Shown here: positions 25,955 to 35,300 of the stretch, one piece after another
Numbering within the stretch: position 1 is the first letter of the stretch
Layout of the letters: the number at the start of each line of letters is the position of its first letter
Assembly: GCA_029817715.1 (NCBI GenBank)
Contig: JARUPY010000320.1
Location: 119,085 to 183,084 of the forward strand
Direction: 5' to 3'
Length of the DNA: 64,000 bases
DNA from: Melastoma dodecandrum
Lineage: Eukaryota > Streptophyta > Magnoliopsida > Myrtales > Melastomataceae
Program-made: the position numbers and the translations under genes
Notes under the pieces: generated by a model
What the model was told of the DNA's origin: nothing
Seen by the model: the letters and a program-made list of their open reading frames with translations, nothing else
Database searches by the model: none

Positions 25955-25961
25955 TATATAA
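25955..25961 (+). promoter_or_regulatory. TATA box of element 2, 5' LTR
   Basis: TATATAA in the context TTCCCTATATAATGGGCACC, the only strong TATA motif in the LTR. The predicted transcript start lies about 25-35 bp downstream. Element 1 begins 51 bp downstream, so this promoter no longer reads directly into the gag-pol of element 2 and would run antisense into element 1. Confidence 0.7.
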
Positions 25962-26006
25962 TGGGCACCTTGTACTCATTTGAAAAACAACTTTTGAATC
26001 AAATTA

Positions 26007-26011
26007 TAAAC
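26007..26011. repeat. Target-site duplication of element 1, left copy (TAAAC)
   Basis: TAAAC ends the left part of the element 2 LTR. The second copy is 31968-31972. The uninterrupted 3' LTR of element 2 has a single TAAAC at this point (ATTATAAACCCTTATC). Confidence 0.95.
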
Positions 26012-26866
26012 TGATACGGGGACGGCAAGGAATAGATGATTCCTAAACCGAAAACGAATGGGGACGTCACTGAAAAGGGTGCGGAATGGAGTGACGCTTG
26101 GTATGGACGGAAAATGTGTGGGGTAGGCGGCTGAATGATAAAAATGAAGGGTTGAGATCAACCTTCACGGATACAGATGCACCACCGTGAAAGAAGACTC
26201 GGGTAGACTCGTTTGACCGTGGATACAGATACACCACCACGAACAAGACGAGGGCGAGGCACAACACGGAGGATACAGATACACCACCACCGGTTGATAC
26301 ACTCTACTCAATCCGCACTTGGAAATCCACCAAATGAAGAACGAGGTTTGAAGGAGAATCCACTCACTTCGGATAAAAGACACTAAGTCTGATAAGGGTT
26401 TATAATTTGATTCAAAAGCTGTGCTCCAAATGAGTACAAGGTGCCCATTATATAGGGAACACCTGAAGAAGAACTTAAATGCACGAAATGAACCTAGGCT
26501 AGATGCATGCAAGGCAAGATTCAAGGACGGGCCATAAATGGCTTATTGGAAATGCAACAAAGTAAATGCAAAGCATGAATGATAAATGAATGAGGAATGC
26601 GAATCGATTCAGCTTCCTCGAGGCTCTTCATCTTCGAGACTCTTGGCTTGGGCGACTCTTCGTTGATCAATCGCCGATGTCATCAAGTCGCACCTCCTTG
26701 CGTCGCGTCGACTTGCACCTCCTTTCGTCGCGTCGACTTGCACGTCCTTGCGTCGCGTCGACTTGCAACTCCTTTCGTCGCGATCGTAGCTCAGTCGCAA
26801 GCGAGCAAAGTGACGCCTCTCTTGCTACGCGTCGACGGGAATAAATTGTCGTCCTTCTTTGTATCA
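26012..26866 (-). repeat. 3' LTR of element 1
   Basis: 855 bp, TGATAC...GTATCA in both orientations. It carries the full minisatellite. The end of the polyprotein frame (stop at 26793-26791) lies within it, about 75 bp past the LTR start. Confidence 0.95.
26448..26454 (-). promoter_or_regulatory. TATA box in element 1, 3' LTR
   Basis: The minus-strand motif TATATAA has the same context as in the other LTRs. In the 3' LTR it would drive transcription leftward, out of element 1 and into the left LTR fragment of element 2, antisense to that fragment. Confidence 0.55.
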
Positions 26867-26876
26867 TCCTCCCCTT
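26867..26876 (-). other. Polypurine tract of element 1
   Basis: On the minus strand AAGGGGAGGA lies directly before the 3' LTR, the expected place for plus-strand priming. The sequence is the same as in element 2. Confidence 0.85.
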
Positions 26877-27985
26877 GTTGAAAAGAGTTTGTCCTCAAAC
26901 TCTCGTCGTCGTCATCCTCCACAAATGGCATGAGATCCTGGACGTTGAATGTGGCAGAAACGCCATAGTCACCTGGAAGATCAATTTTGTAGGCGTTGTC
27001 GTTGATGCGCTCGATGATCTTGAATGGTCCTTCAGCGCGCGGCATGAGCTTGTTCTTCCTCTTGCCTGGGAATCGCTCCTTGCGCAAATGAATCCAAACT
27101 AAGTCTCCTGGCTGAAATATCTTGACTCTTCTTCCGCGATTGGCTCTTTCTGCGTAACGTTGATTGGCCTTCTCGATCTGCGCTCGAGTCTTCTCATGGA
27201 GCAATCGCATCTCCTTAGCGCGCTCCTCAGCATCTCGGCTAACTGATCTCAAATCGCTCGCAGGCATTAGTTCAACAGGGACTAAAGGATCGAGTCCGTA
27301 AACTACCTTGAAGGGTGATGACTTCGTTGTCGAACTCGGGGCTCGATTGTATGCGAATTCAGCATGGGCAAGCTTGATGTCCCAATCCTTCTGGTTCTTC
27401 GAGACCAAGGTTCGAAGGATTGCAGCCATAGTGCGATTGACAACCTCCGTTTGTCCATCGGTTTGCGGATGATAAGCTGTGCTGAATATAAGCTTCGTTC
27501 CTAACTTGTGCCACAGTGTCTTCCAAAAGTAGCTTAGGAACTTCGTGTCGCGATCTGAAACGATCGACTTGGGTACTCCATGCAACCTTAGCACTTCTCG
27601 AAAGTACAAATCTGCTACGTTGGTCGCATCGTCCGTTTTCTGACATGGGATGAAATGTGCCATCTTCGAAAATCGGTCGACCACTACCATGATCGAATCC
27701 TTTCTTCGTTGCGTTCTTGGCACTCCTAGTACAAAATCCATACTCACATGTTCCCATGGTCGATCTGGGACGGGCAATGGAGTGTAGAGACCTTGAGGTT
27801 GGACACGGCTCTTCGCTTGCTGGCAAGTCGCACATCTCGCGATTAGTCCTCGCACTTGTTTCTCCATTCGAGGCCAATAGAAATGCTCTTGTATCATTGC
27901 CAGCGTCTTGTCGACTCCAAAATGTCCAGCGATTCCTCCTCCATGGACTTCTCGTATAAGTAGCTCTCGCGTCGAACTCCTTGGA

Positions 27986-28717
27986 ACGCATAGCTTAGAG
28001 TCGCGAAATAAGAATCCATTCACCTGGTGGAATCGATCGATGGCTTGCTTGGCGCATTGGACGAAGATTGCTCCAAAATCTTCATCGTCCTTGTACAACT
28101 CCTTCAAGTACTCAAACCCGATCAGCTTTGTCTCCATCGCAGATAGTAACATCATTTTCCTCGAGAGAACATCTGCGACTACATTCTTCGCGCCTGGTTT
28201 GTGCTTCAAGACAAAGTTGAATGCTTGTAGAAACTCTACCCACTTCGCATGTCGGCGACTTAGCTTGTGCTGACCATTGATGTACTTGAGAGCTTCATGA
28301 TCGGTGTGCAACACAAACTCTCTGGGCAGCAAGTAATGACTCCAAGTCTCGAGTACTCGAACAATTGCTAAGAACTCCTTGTCATAAGTCGAGTAGTTCA
28401 ATTTGGCGCCATTAAGCTTCTCGCTGAAATAAGCGATGGGTCTTCCCTCCTGCAGCAAAACTCCTCCAATTCCTACTCCCGATGCATCACATTCCACTTC
28501 GAACATCTTCGCAAAGTCGGGTAAAGCTAGAACTGGGGCTGCGCTTAGACACTCCTTCAGTCGCTCGAAACTAGCTTGTGCAACTGGTGTCCACTCGAAT
28601 TTGTCTCCCTTCAAACATTCGGTGAGTGGGGCTGCGATTGAGCTAAATCCTTGAATGAACCTCCGATAGAAAGACGCCAAGCCATGGAAGCTGCGAATGT
28701 CGCGGAAATTCCTTGGA
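27986..28717 (-). other. RNase H segment present only in element 1
   Basis: This 732-bp stretch (244 codons) encodes the end of the reverse transcriptase connection and the whole RNase H, including CDASGVGIGGVL, HTDHEALKYI and a final VVADVLSRK. It is bounded by the 8-bp direct repeat TCCAAGGA (minus strand, at 28717-28710 and 27985-27978). Element 2 has a single TCCAAGGA at 34791-34798 and lacks everything between. Confidence 0.9.
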
Positions 28718-31147
28718 GTCGGCCACTCCTTGATCGCTTCAATCTTGCTCTCGTCCACCTTAATTCCTTCTGCTGAGACGACAAATCCAAGAAATATTAC
28801 ACTCGGTTGGAAGAACTCACATTTCTTGAGATTTCCATATAGCTTTTCCTCCCGAAGTGTGTTGAACACAGCTCGCAAATGATTGATATGCTCCTCATTG
28901 CTCCGGCTGTAGACAAGAATATCGTCGAAGTAGACGACCACAAACTGCCCCATGAATGGTCGCAATACATGGGTCATTAGTCGTATGAACGTGCTGGGCG
29001 CGTTGGACAATCCAAATGGCATCACCAACCACTCGTACAACCCGTACTTAGTCTTGAAGGCTGTCTTCCACTCGTCGCCTTCTTTCATCCGGATCTGGTG
29101 ATAACCACTTCGCAAATCCACTTTGGAAAACACCTGCGCTCCATGCAATTCATCCAACATGTCATCCAGTCGAGGGATAGGAAAGCGATATTTTACTGTG
29201 ATTTTGTTGATCGCTCGACTGTCCATGCACATTCTCCATGTGCCATCCTTCTTCGGCACCAATATGGCTAGAACCGAACATGGGCTCAAACTCTCTCGAA
29301 CTGATCCCTTGTTGACAAGCTCGTCGACTTGTCTCTGCAACTCCTTTGCTTCCTCTGGATTGCATCGATAGGCTGGTCGATTTGGTAGCGACGCCCGCCC
29401 CTAGAACCAAGTCGATTTGATGTTGGATGCTCCGCATCGGTGGTAAGTCGACTGGTAGCTCCTCTGGAAATACGTCCTTGAACTCCTCAAGAATGGAAGC
29501 GGCCTGAGGATGGATCGTCGCTTGACCTGGGGCGGATTCGACAAGAACCACAAAATAAGCCTTCTCACCTTCTTGAATTGCTCGAACTAGTTGAACTCCC
29601 TTGAGAGGCTGGTCGCTAAGTCGATCCTGGGTCGCGATTGTAGGCTGACTAGTGAGGGGCATCAAAGTGACCTTCTTCTCTCCGACGTGGATGGAATAGG
29701 TATTGTGATACCCGTCGTGTTGCGCGCGTCGATCAAACTGCCACGGTCTCCCCAATAGTAGGTGGCATGCATCCATGGGAATGACGTCGCAAGCGACTTC
29801 ATCCTGGTAGCTCTTCCCAATAGAAAATGGAACTCGCGCTCGCTGTGTGACTCGAACGTCACTTTCATTGTTGAGCCATTGTAGACGGTAGGGATGTGGG
29901 TGCGCTTCGATGGGCAACTTCAGCTTTTCAACCATCGTTCTTGACACGGCGTTGGTGCAGCTACCACTATCCACAATCACCAAACATACCTTTCCTGCGA
30001 CTGTGCACCTAGTATGGAAGATGCTCTCCCTTTGACTTTCCTCTTTCGCAGGTGTCACACTTAAGGCCTTTCGGACGACCAACAGTTCTCCTTCGTCCGG
30101 ATACTCCTCTATCTCTTCGGCATCCCAAACAGGGTCGGCGTTCTCCTCGAACTCTTCTTCTTCATCAGATAACTCTCTGATGACAACGTTCCTTCTTGTC
30201 GGACACTCAGAAGCCATATGTCCTATTCCTTGGCACTTGAAACATCGTCGAATGATGTCTCGCTCGTGCGACTTGACTTCAGGTCTTGTAGTCGACGGTG
30301 GGGCTCTCTTCACTGTTGTTGTTGACGGCGGCTTCGCCTGGGAGCTACTCCCCTTGTTGAAAGGCGCGGCCTTCACAAATGGGCGGGTAGTCGCTCTCCT
30401 TGCTTGCTGCTGCTCCACCTTGTGCGCCAATGCTCGCACGTCGTTGAAACTCCAATATTGTTGTAAGTCGACGGCATCTGCGATTTGGGGCTTAAGTCCT
30501 CGAAGATACCTGGCAATGGTTTGCTCTGGGGCTTCTTGGACATCACATTGCACCAACAGTCTCTCGAACTCCCATGTATACTCCGATACACTTGAGACTT
30601 GTTGTAGCGACTGCAATTTGAGGTAGAGATCTCGTCTATGATGCTCCGATAGAAATCTCTTCGTCATGGACCTCTTCATTTTTGACCACGTATGAATTTT
30701 ATCACGCCCTTCCCTACGGCGCTGCTGGTTGGTGTTCTCCCACCACAAACTCGCGTACTTCTTCAATTTCAAGGTAGCCAGTTTCACCTTTCGATCCTCG
30801 GGCACTTCCTCGTAATCAAAGATGCGCTCCACGGTGTGCATCCAATCGATGAACTCGTTGGGGTTCAAGTTTCCTTCGAACTCCGGAATCTGAATGATCA
30901 TCGTCGGGGCTCTTCTTTCCTGTCTACGATTCTCCGGTGAAAAACCTCGTTGAGACTCCTCACGCCATGGGTTTTCCTCATCATCGCTCTCTATTCGACT
31001 ACGAGAAGTCGATGCATGGTGTGTCCGTAACGACTGTAGTTGCTGCTGAAGATCGGCTATCTGCTCCTCAAGCCGAGCAACTTGTGCTTCGTCTAGAGTC
31101 ATACCGCGTTGAAATCTTCCGGCCATTGACAACCTACGGCAACCTGG

Positions 31148-31159
31148 GCTCTGATACCA
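31148..31159 (-). other. Primer-binding site of element 1
   Basis: The minus-strand TGGTATCAGAGC begins three bases after the 5' LTR. It complements the 3' end of plant initiator tRNA-Met, the usual primer for this group. Confidence 0.9.
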
Positions 31160-31162
31160 AGA

Positions 31163-31967
31163 TGATACGGGGACGGCAAGGAATAGATGATTCCTAAACC
31201 GAAAACGAATGGGGACGTCACTGAAAAGGGTGCGGAATGGAGTGACGCTTGGTATGGACGGAAAATGTGTGGGGTAGGCGGCTGAATGATAAAAATGAAG
31301 GGTTGAGATCAACCTTCACGGATACAGATGCACCACCGTGAAAGAAGACTCGGGTAGACTCGTTTGACCGTGGATACAGATACACCACCACGAACAAGAC
31401 GAGGGCGAGGCACAACACGGAGGATACAGATACACCACCACTGGTTGATACACTCTACTCAATCCGCACTTGGAAATCCACCAAATGAAGAACGAGGTTT
31501 GAAGGAGAATCCACTCACTTCGGATAAAAGACACTAAGTCTGATAAGGGTTTATAATTTGATTCAAAAGCTGTGCTCCAAATGAGTACAAGGTGCCCATT
31601 ATATAGGGAACACCTGAAGAAGAACTTAAATGCACGAAATGAACCTAGGCTAGATGCATGCAAGGCAAGATTCAAGGACGGGCCATAAATGGCTTATTGG
31701 AAATGCAACAAAGTAAATGCAAAGCATGAATGATAAATGAATGAGGAATGCGAATCGATTCAGCTTCCTCGAGGCTCTTCATCTTCGAGACTCTTGGCTT
31801 GGGCGACTCTTCGTTGATCAATCGCTGATGTCATCAAGTCGCACGTCCTTGCGTCACGTCGACTTGCAACTCCTTTCGTCGCGATCGTAGCTCAGTCGCA
31901 AGCGAGCAAAGTGACGCCTCTCTTGCTACGCGTCGACGGGAATAAATTGTCGTCCTTCTTTGTATCA
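31163..31967 (-). repeat. 5' LTR of element 1
   Basis: 805 bp. It is 50 bp shorter than its 3' partner because two 25-bp minisatellite units are missing. Otherwise about three substitutions separate the pair. Confidence 0.95.
31599..31605 (-). promoter_or_regulatory. TATA box of element 1, 5' LTR
   Basis: TATATAA on the minus strand, in the same context as in the other LTRs. It is the predicted promoter of the element 1 genomic transcript, reading leftward into gag. Confidence 0.65.
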
Positions 31968-31972
31968 TAAAC
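31968..31972. repeat. Target-site duplication of element 1, right copy (TAAAC)
   Basis: TAAAC directly follows GTATCA and is followed by CCTTATCAGAC, the continuation of the element 2 LTR. Confidence 0.95.
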
Positions 31973-32358
31973 CCTTATCAGACTTAGTGTCTTTTATCCG
32001 AAGTGAGTGGATTCTCCTTCAAACCTCGTTCTTCATTTGGTGGATTTCCAAGTGCGGATTGAGTAGAGTGTATCAACCGGTGGTGGTGTATCTGTATCCT
32101 CCGTGTTGTGCCTCGCCCTCGTCTTGTTCGTGGTGGTGTATCTGTATCCACGTTCAAACGAGTCTACCCGAGTCTTCTTTCACGGTGGTGCATCTGTATC
32201 CGTGAAGGTTGATCTCAACCCTTCTTTTTCTTCATTCAGCCGCCTACCCCACACACTTTCCGTCCATACCGAACGTCACTCCATTCCGCACCCTTTTCAG
32301 TGACGTCCCCATTCGTTTTCGGTTTAGGAATCATCTATTCCTTGCCGTCCCCGTATCA
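31973..32358 (+). repeat. 5' LTR of element 2, right part (R and U5)
   Basis: Remaining 386 bp of the split 5' LTR, ending CCCCGTATCA. It has no TATA box. Together with 25539-26011 it makes 859 bp, against 860 bp for the 3' LTR. Confidence 0.95.
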
Positions 32359-32361
32359 TCT

Positions 32362-32373
32362 TGGTATCAGAGC
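32362..32373 (+). other. Primer-binding site of element 2
   Basis: TGGTATCAGAGC starts three bases after the 5' LTR. It matches plant initiator tRNA-Met. The reading frame of gag is open through this site and into the LTR. Confidence 0.9.
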
Positions 32374-32385
32374 GCTAGGTTGTCA

Positions 32386-35300
32386 ATGGCCGGAAGATTT
32401 CAACGCGGTATGACTCTAGACGAAGCACAAGTTGCTCGACTTGAAGAGCAGATAGCCGATCTTCAACAGCAACTACAGTCGTTACGGACACACCATGCAT
32501 CGACTTCCCGCAGTCGAATAGAGATCGATGGTGAGGAGAACCCATGGCGTGAGGAGTCACGACGAGGATCTTCACCGGAGTATCGTAGGCAGGAGAGGAG
32601 AGCCCCGACGATGAGCGTTCAGATTCCGGAGTTCGAAGGAAACTTGGACCCCAACGAGTTCATCGATTGGATGCACACCGTGGAGCGCATCTTTGATTAC
32701 GAGGAAGTGCCCGAGGATCGAAAGGTGAAACTGGCTGCCTTGAAATTGAAGAAGTACGCGAGTTTGTGGTGGGAGAACACCAACCAGCAGCGCCGTAGGG
32801 AAGGGCGTGATAAAATTCATACGTGGTCAAAAATGAAGAGGTCGATGACGAAGAGATTTCTACCGGAGCATCATAGACGAGATCTCTACCTCAAATTGCA
32901 GTCGCTACAACAAGTCTCAAGTGTATCGGAGTATACATGGGAGTTCGAGAGACTGTTGCTGCAATGTGATGTCCAAGAAGCCCCAGAGCAAACCATTGCC
33001 AGGTATCTTCGAGGACTTAAGCCCCAAATCGCAGATGCCGTCGACTTACAACAATATTGGAGTTTCAACGACGTGCGAGCATTGGCGCACAAGGTGGAGC
33101 AGCAGCAAGCAAGGAGAGCGACTACCCGCCCATTTGTGAAGGCCGCGCCTTTCAACAAGGGGAGTAGCTCCCAGGCGAAGCCGCCGTCAACAACAACAGT
33201 GAAGAGAGCCCCACCGTCGACTACAAGACCTGAAGTCAAGTCGCACGAGCGAGACATCATTCGACGATGTTTCAAGTGCCAAGGAATAGGACATATGGCT
33301 TCTGAGTGTCCGACGAGAAGGAACGTTGTCATCAAAGAGTTATCTGATGAAGAAGAAGAGTTCGAGGAGAACGCCGACCCTGTTTGGGATGTCGAAGAGA
33401 CAGAGGAGTATCCGGACGAAGGAGAACTGTTGGTCGTCCGAAAGGCTTTAAGTGTTACACCTGCGAAAGAGGAAAGTCAAAGGGAGAGCATCTTCCATAC
33501 TAGGTGCACAGTCGCAGGAAAGGTATGTTTGGTGATTGTGGATAGTGGTAGCTGCACCAACGCCGTGTCAAGAACGATGGTTGAAAAGCTGAAGTTGCCC
33601 ATCGAAGCGCACCCACATCCCTACCGTCTACAATGGCTCAACAATGAGAGTGACGTTCGAGTCACACAGCGAGCGCGAGTTCCATTTTCTATTGGGAAGA
33701 GCTACCAGGATGAAGTCGCTTGCGACGTCATTCCCATGGATGCATGCCACCTACTATTGGGGAGACCATGGCAGTTTGATCGACGCGCGCAACACGACGG
33801 GTATCGCAATACGTATTCCATCCACATCGGAGAGAATAGGGTCACTTTGATGCCCCTCACTAGTCAGCCTACAATCGCGACCCAGGATCGACTTAGCGAC
33901 CAGCCTCTCAAGGGAGTTCAACTAGTTCGAGCAATTCAAGAAGGTGAGAAGGCTTATTTTGTGGTTCTTGTCGAATCCGCCCCAGGTCAAGCGACGATCC
34001 ATCCTCAGGCCGCTTCCATTCTTGAGGAGTTCAAGGACGTATTTCCAGAGGAGCTACCAGTCGACTTACCACCGATGCGGAGCATCCAACATCAAATCGA
34101 CTTGGTTCCAGGAGCGTCGCTACCAAATAGACCAGCCTATCGATGCAACCCAGAGGAGGCAAAGGAGTTGCAGAGGCAAGTCGACGAGCTTGTCAACAAG
34201 GGATCAGTTCGAGAGAGTTTGAGCCCATGTTCGGTTCCAGCCATATTGGTGCCGAAGAAGGATGGCACATGGAGAATGTGCATGGACAGTCGAGCGATCA
34301 ACAAAATCACAGTAAAATATCGCTTTCCTATCCCTCGACTGGATGACATGTTGGATGAATTGCATGGAGCGCAGGTGTTTTCCAAAGTGGATTTGCGAAG
34401 TGGTTATCACCAGATCCGGATGAAAGAAGGCGACGAGTGGAAGACAGCCTTCAAGACTAAGTACGGGTTGTACGAGTGGTTGGTGATGCCATTTGGATTG
34501 TCCAACGCGCCCAGCACGTTCATGCGACTAATGACCCATGTATTGCGACCATTCATGGGGAAGTTTGTGGTCGTCTACTTCGACGATATTCTTGTCTACA
34601 GCCGGAGCAATGAGGAGCATATCAATCATTTGCGAGCTGTGTTCAACACACTTCGGGAGGAAAAGCTATATGGAAATCTCAAGAAATGTGAGTTCTTCCA
34701 ACCGAGTGTAATATTTCTTGGATTTGTCGTCTCAGCAGAAGGAATTAAGGTGGACGAGAGCAAGATTGAAGCGATCAAGGAGTGGCCGACTCCAAGGAGT
34801 TCGACGCGAGAGCTACTTATACGAGAAGTCCATGGAGGAGGAATCGCTGGACATTTTGGAGTCGACAAGACGCTGGCAATGATACAAGAGCATTTCTATT
34901 GGCCTCGAATGGAGAAACAAGTGCGAGGACTAATCGCGAGATGTGCGACTTGCCAGCAAGCGAAGAGCCGTGTCCAACCTCAAGGCCTCTACACTCCATT
35001 GCCCGTCCCAGAGCGACCTTGGGAACATGTGAGTATGGATTTTGTACTAGGACTGCCAAGAACGCAACGAAGAAAGGATTCGATCATGGTAGTGGTCGAC
35101 CGATTTTCAAAGATGGCACACTTCATCCCATGTCAGAAAACGGACGATGCGACCAACGTAGCAGATTTGTACTTTCGAGAAGTGCTAAGGTTGCATGGAG
35201 TACCCAAGTCAATCGTTTCAGATCGCGACACGAAGTTCCTGAGCTACTTTTGGAAGACACTATGGCACAAGTTAGGAACGAAGCTTATATTCAGCACAGC

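Larger units (their letters stand above)
25539..26011 (+). repeat. 5' LTR of element 2, left part (U3 and start of R)
   Basis: First 473 bp of the 5' LTR, starting TGATACAAAG. It contains the 25-bp minisatellite, the TATA box and about 50 bp downstream of it, and then stops where element 1 begins. It matches the start of the 3' LTR at 35901 apart from three substitutions and one missing base. Confidence 0.95.
26791..31126 (-). pseudogene. gag-pol polyprotein of element 1, frameshifted
   Basis: All domains of a Ty3/gypsy polyprotein are present: gag with an N-terminal coiled coil, a CCHC zinc knuckle (30244-30203), aspartic protease with a DSG active site (29971-29963), reverse transcriptase with YFDD (28932-28921), RNase H (about 28710-27986), and integrase with HHCC zinc finger, DDE catalytic residues and GPF motif. 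The start (31126) is the ATG that follows the primer-binding site. Against element 2 there is an extra GGGC at 29393-29400 (minus strand), a tandem duplication between protease and reverse transcriptase. It shifts the frame, so the upstream part ends at about 29162 and the downstream part is open only as a separate frame to the stop at 26791. Removing 4 bp from the span leaves 1,444 codons including the stop, the size expected from element 2 plus its deletions. Programmed frameshifting is unlikely, because element 2 is in one frame here. No other break was seen. Confidence 0.9.
26012..31967 (-). mobile_element. Element 1: CRM-like Ty3/gypsy LTR retrotransposon nested in element 2
   Basis: A full-length 5,956-bp element in minus orientation, inserted into the 5' LTR of element 2 with a 5-bp TAAAC duplication. 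LTRs are 855 bp (26012-26866, 3') and 805 bp (31163-31967, 5'). They differ by about three substitutions plus a 50-bp length difference that equals two minisatellite units. The internal part carries a primer-binding site, gag, protease, reverse transcriptase, RNase H, integrase and a polypurine tract. The proteins are nearly the same as those of element 2, so both belong to one family. It is the younger insertion by position. One 4-bp duplication breaks its coding frame. Confidence 0.95.

Noticed and set aside
27359..27991. 210-residue frame on the minus strand, and its counterpart at 34782-35417
   Set aside because: Both lie in another frame over integrase and are present only because the integrase coding sequence is.
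26791..29340. Separate pol gene in element 1, or programmed frameshift between gag and pol
   Set aside because: Element 2 has one continuous frame over the same point, and element 1 shows a clear 4-bp tandem duplication there. A mutation explains it better.
30180..30626. 148-residue plus-strand frame over gag of element 1, and the similar minus-strand frame at 32886-33335
   Set aside because: Both are antisense to gag in the two elements and show no domain of their own.
31148..31159. tRNA gene near the primer-binding site
   Set aside because: Only the 12 bases complementary to the tRNA 3' end are present. No cloverleaf can be drawn.
25539..32358. Solo LTRs or an inversion at the left side of the complex
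   Set aside because: The partial plus-strand LTR at 25539-26011 is completed at 31973-32358, and a TAAAC duplication flanks the minus-strand element. Nested insertion explains all pieces.
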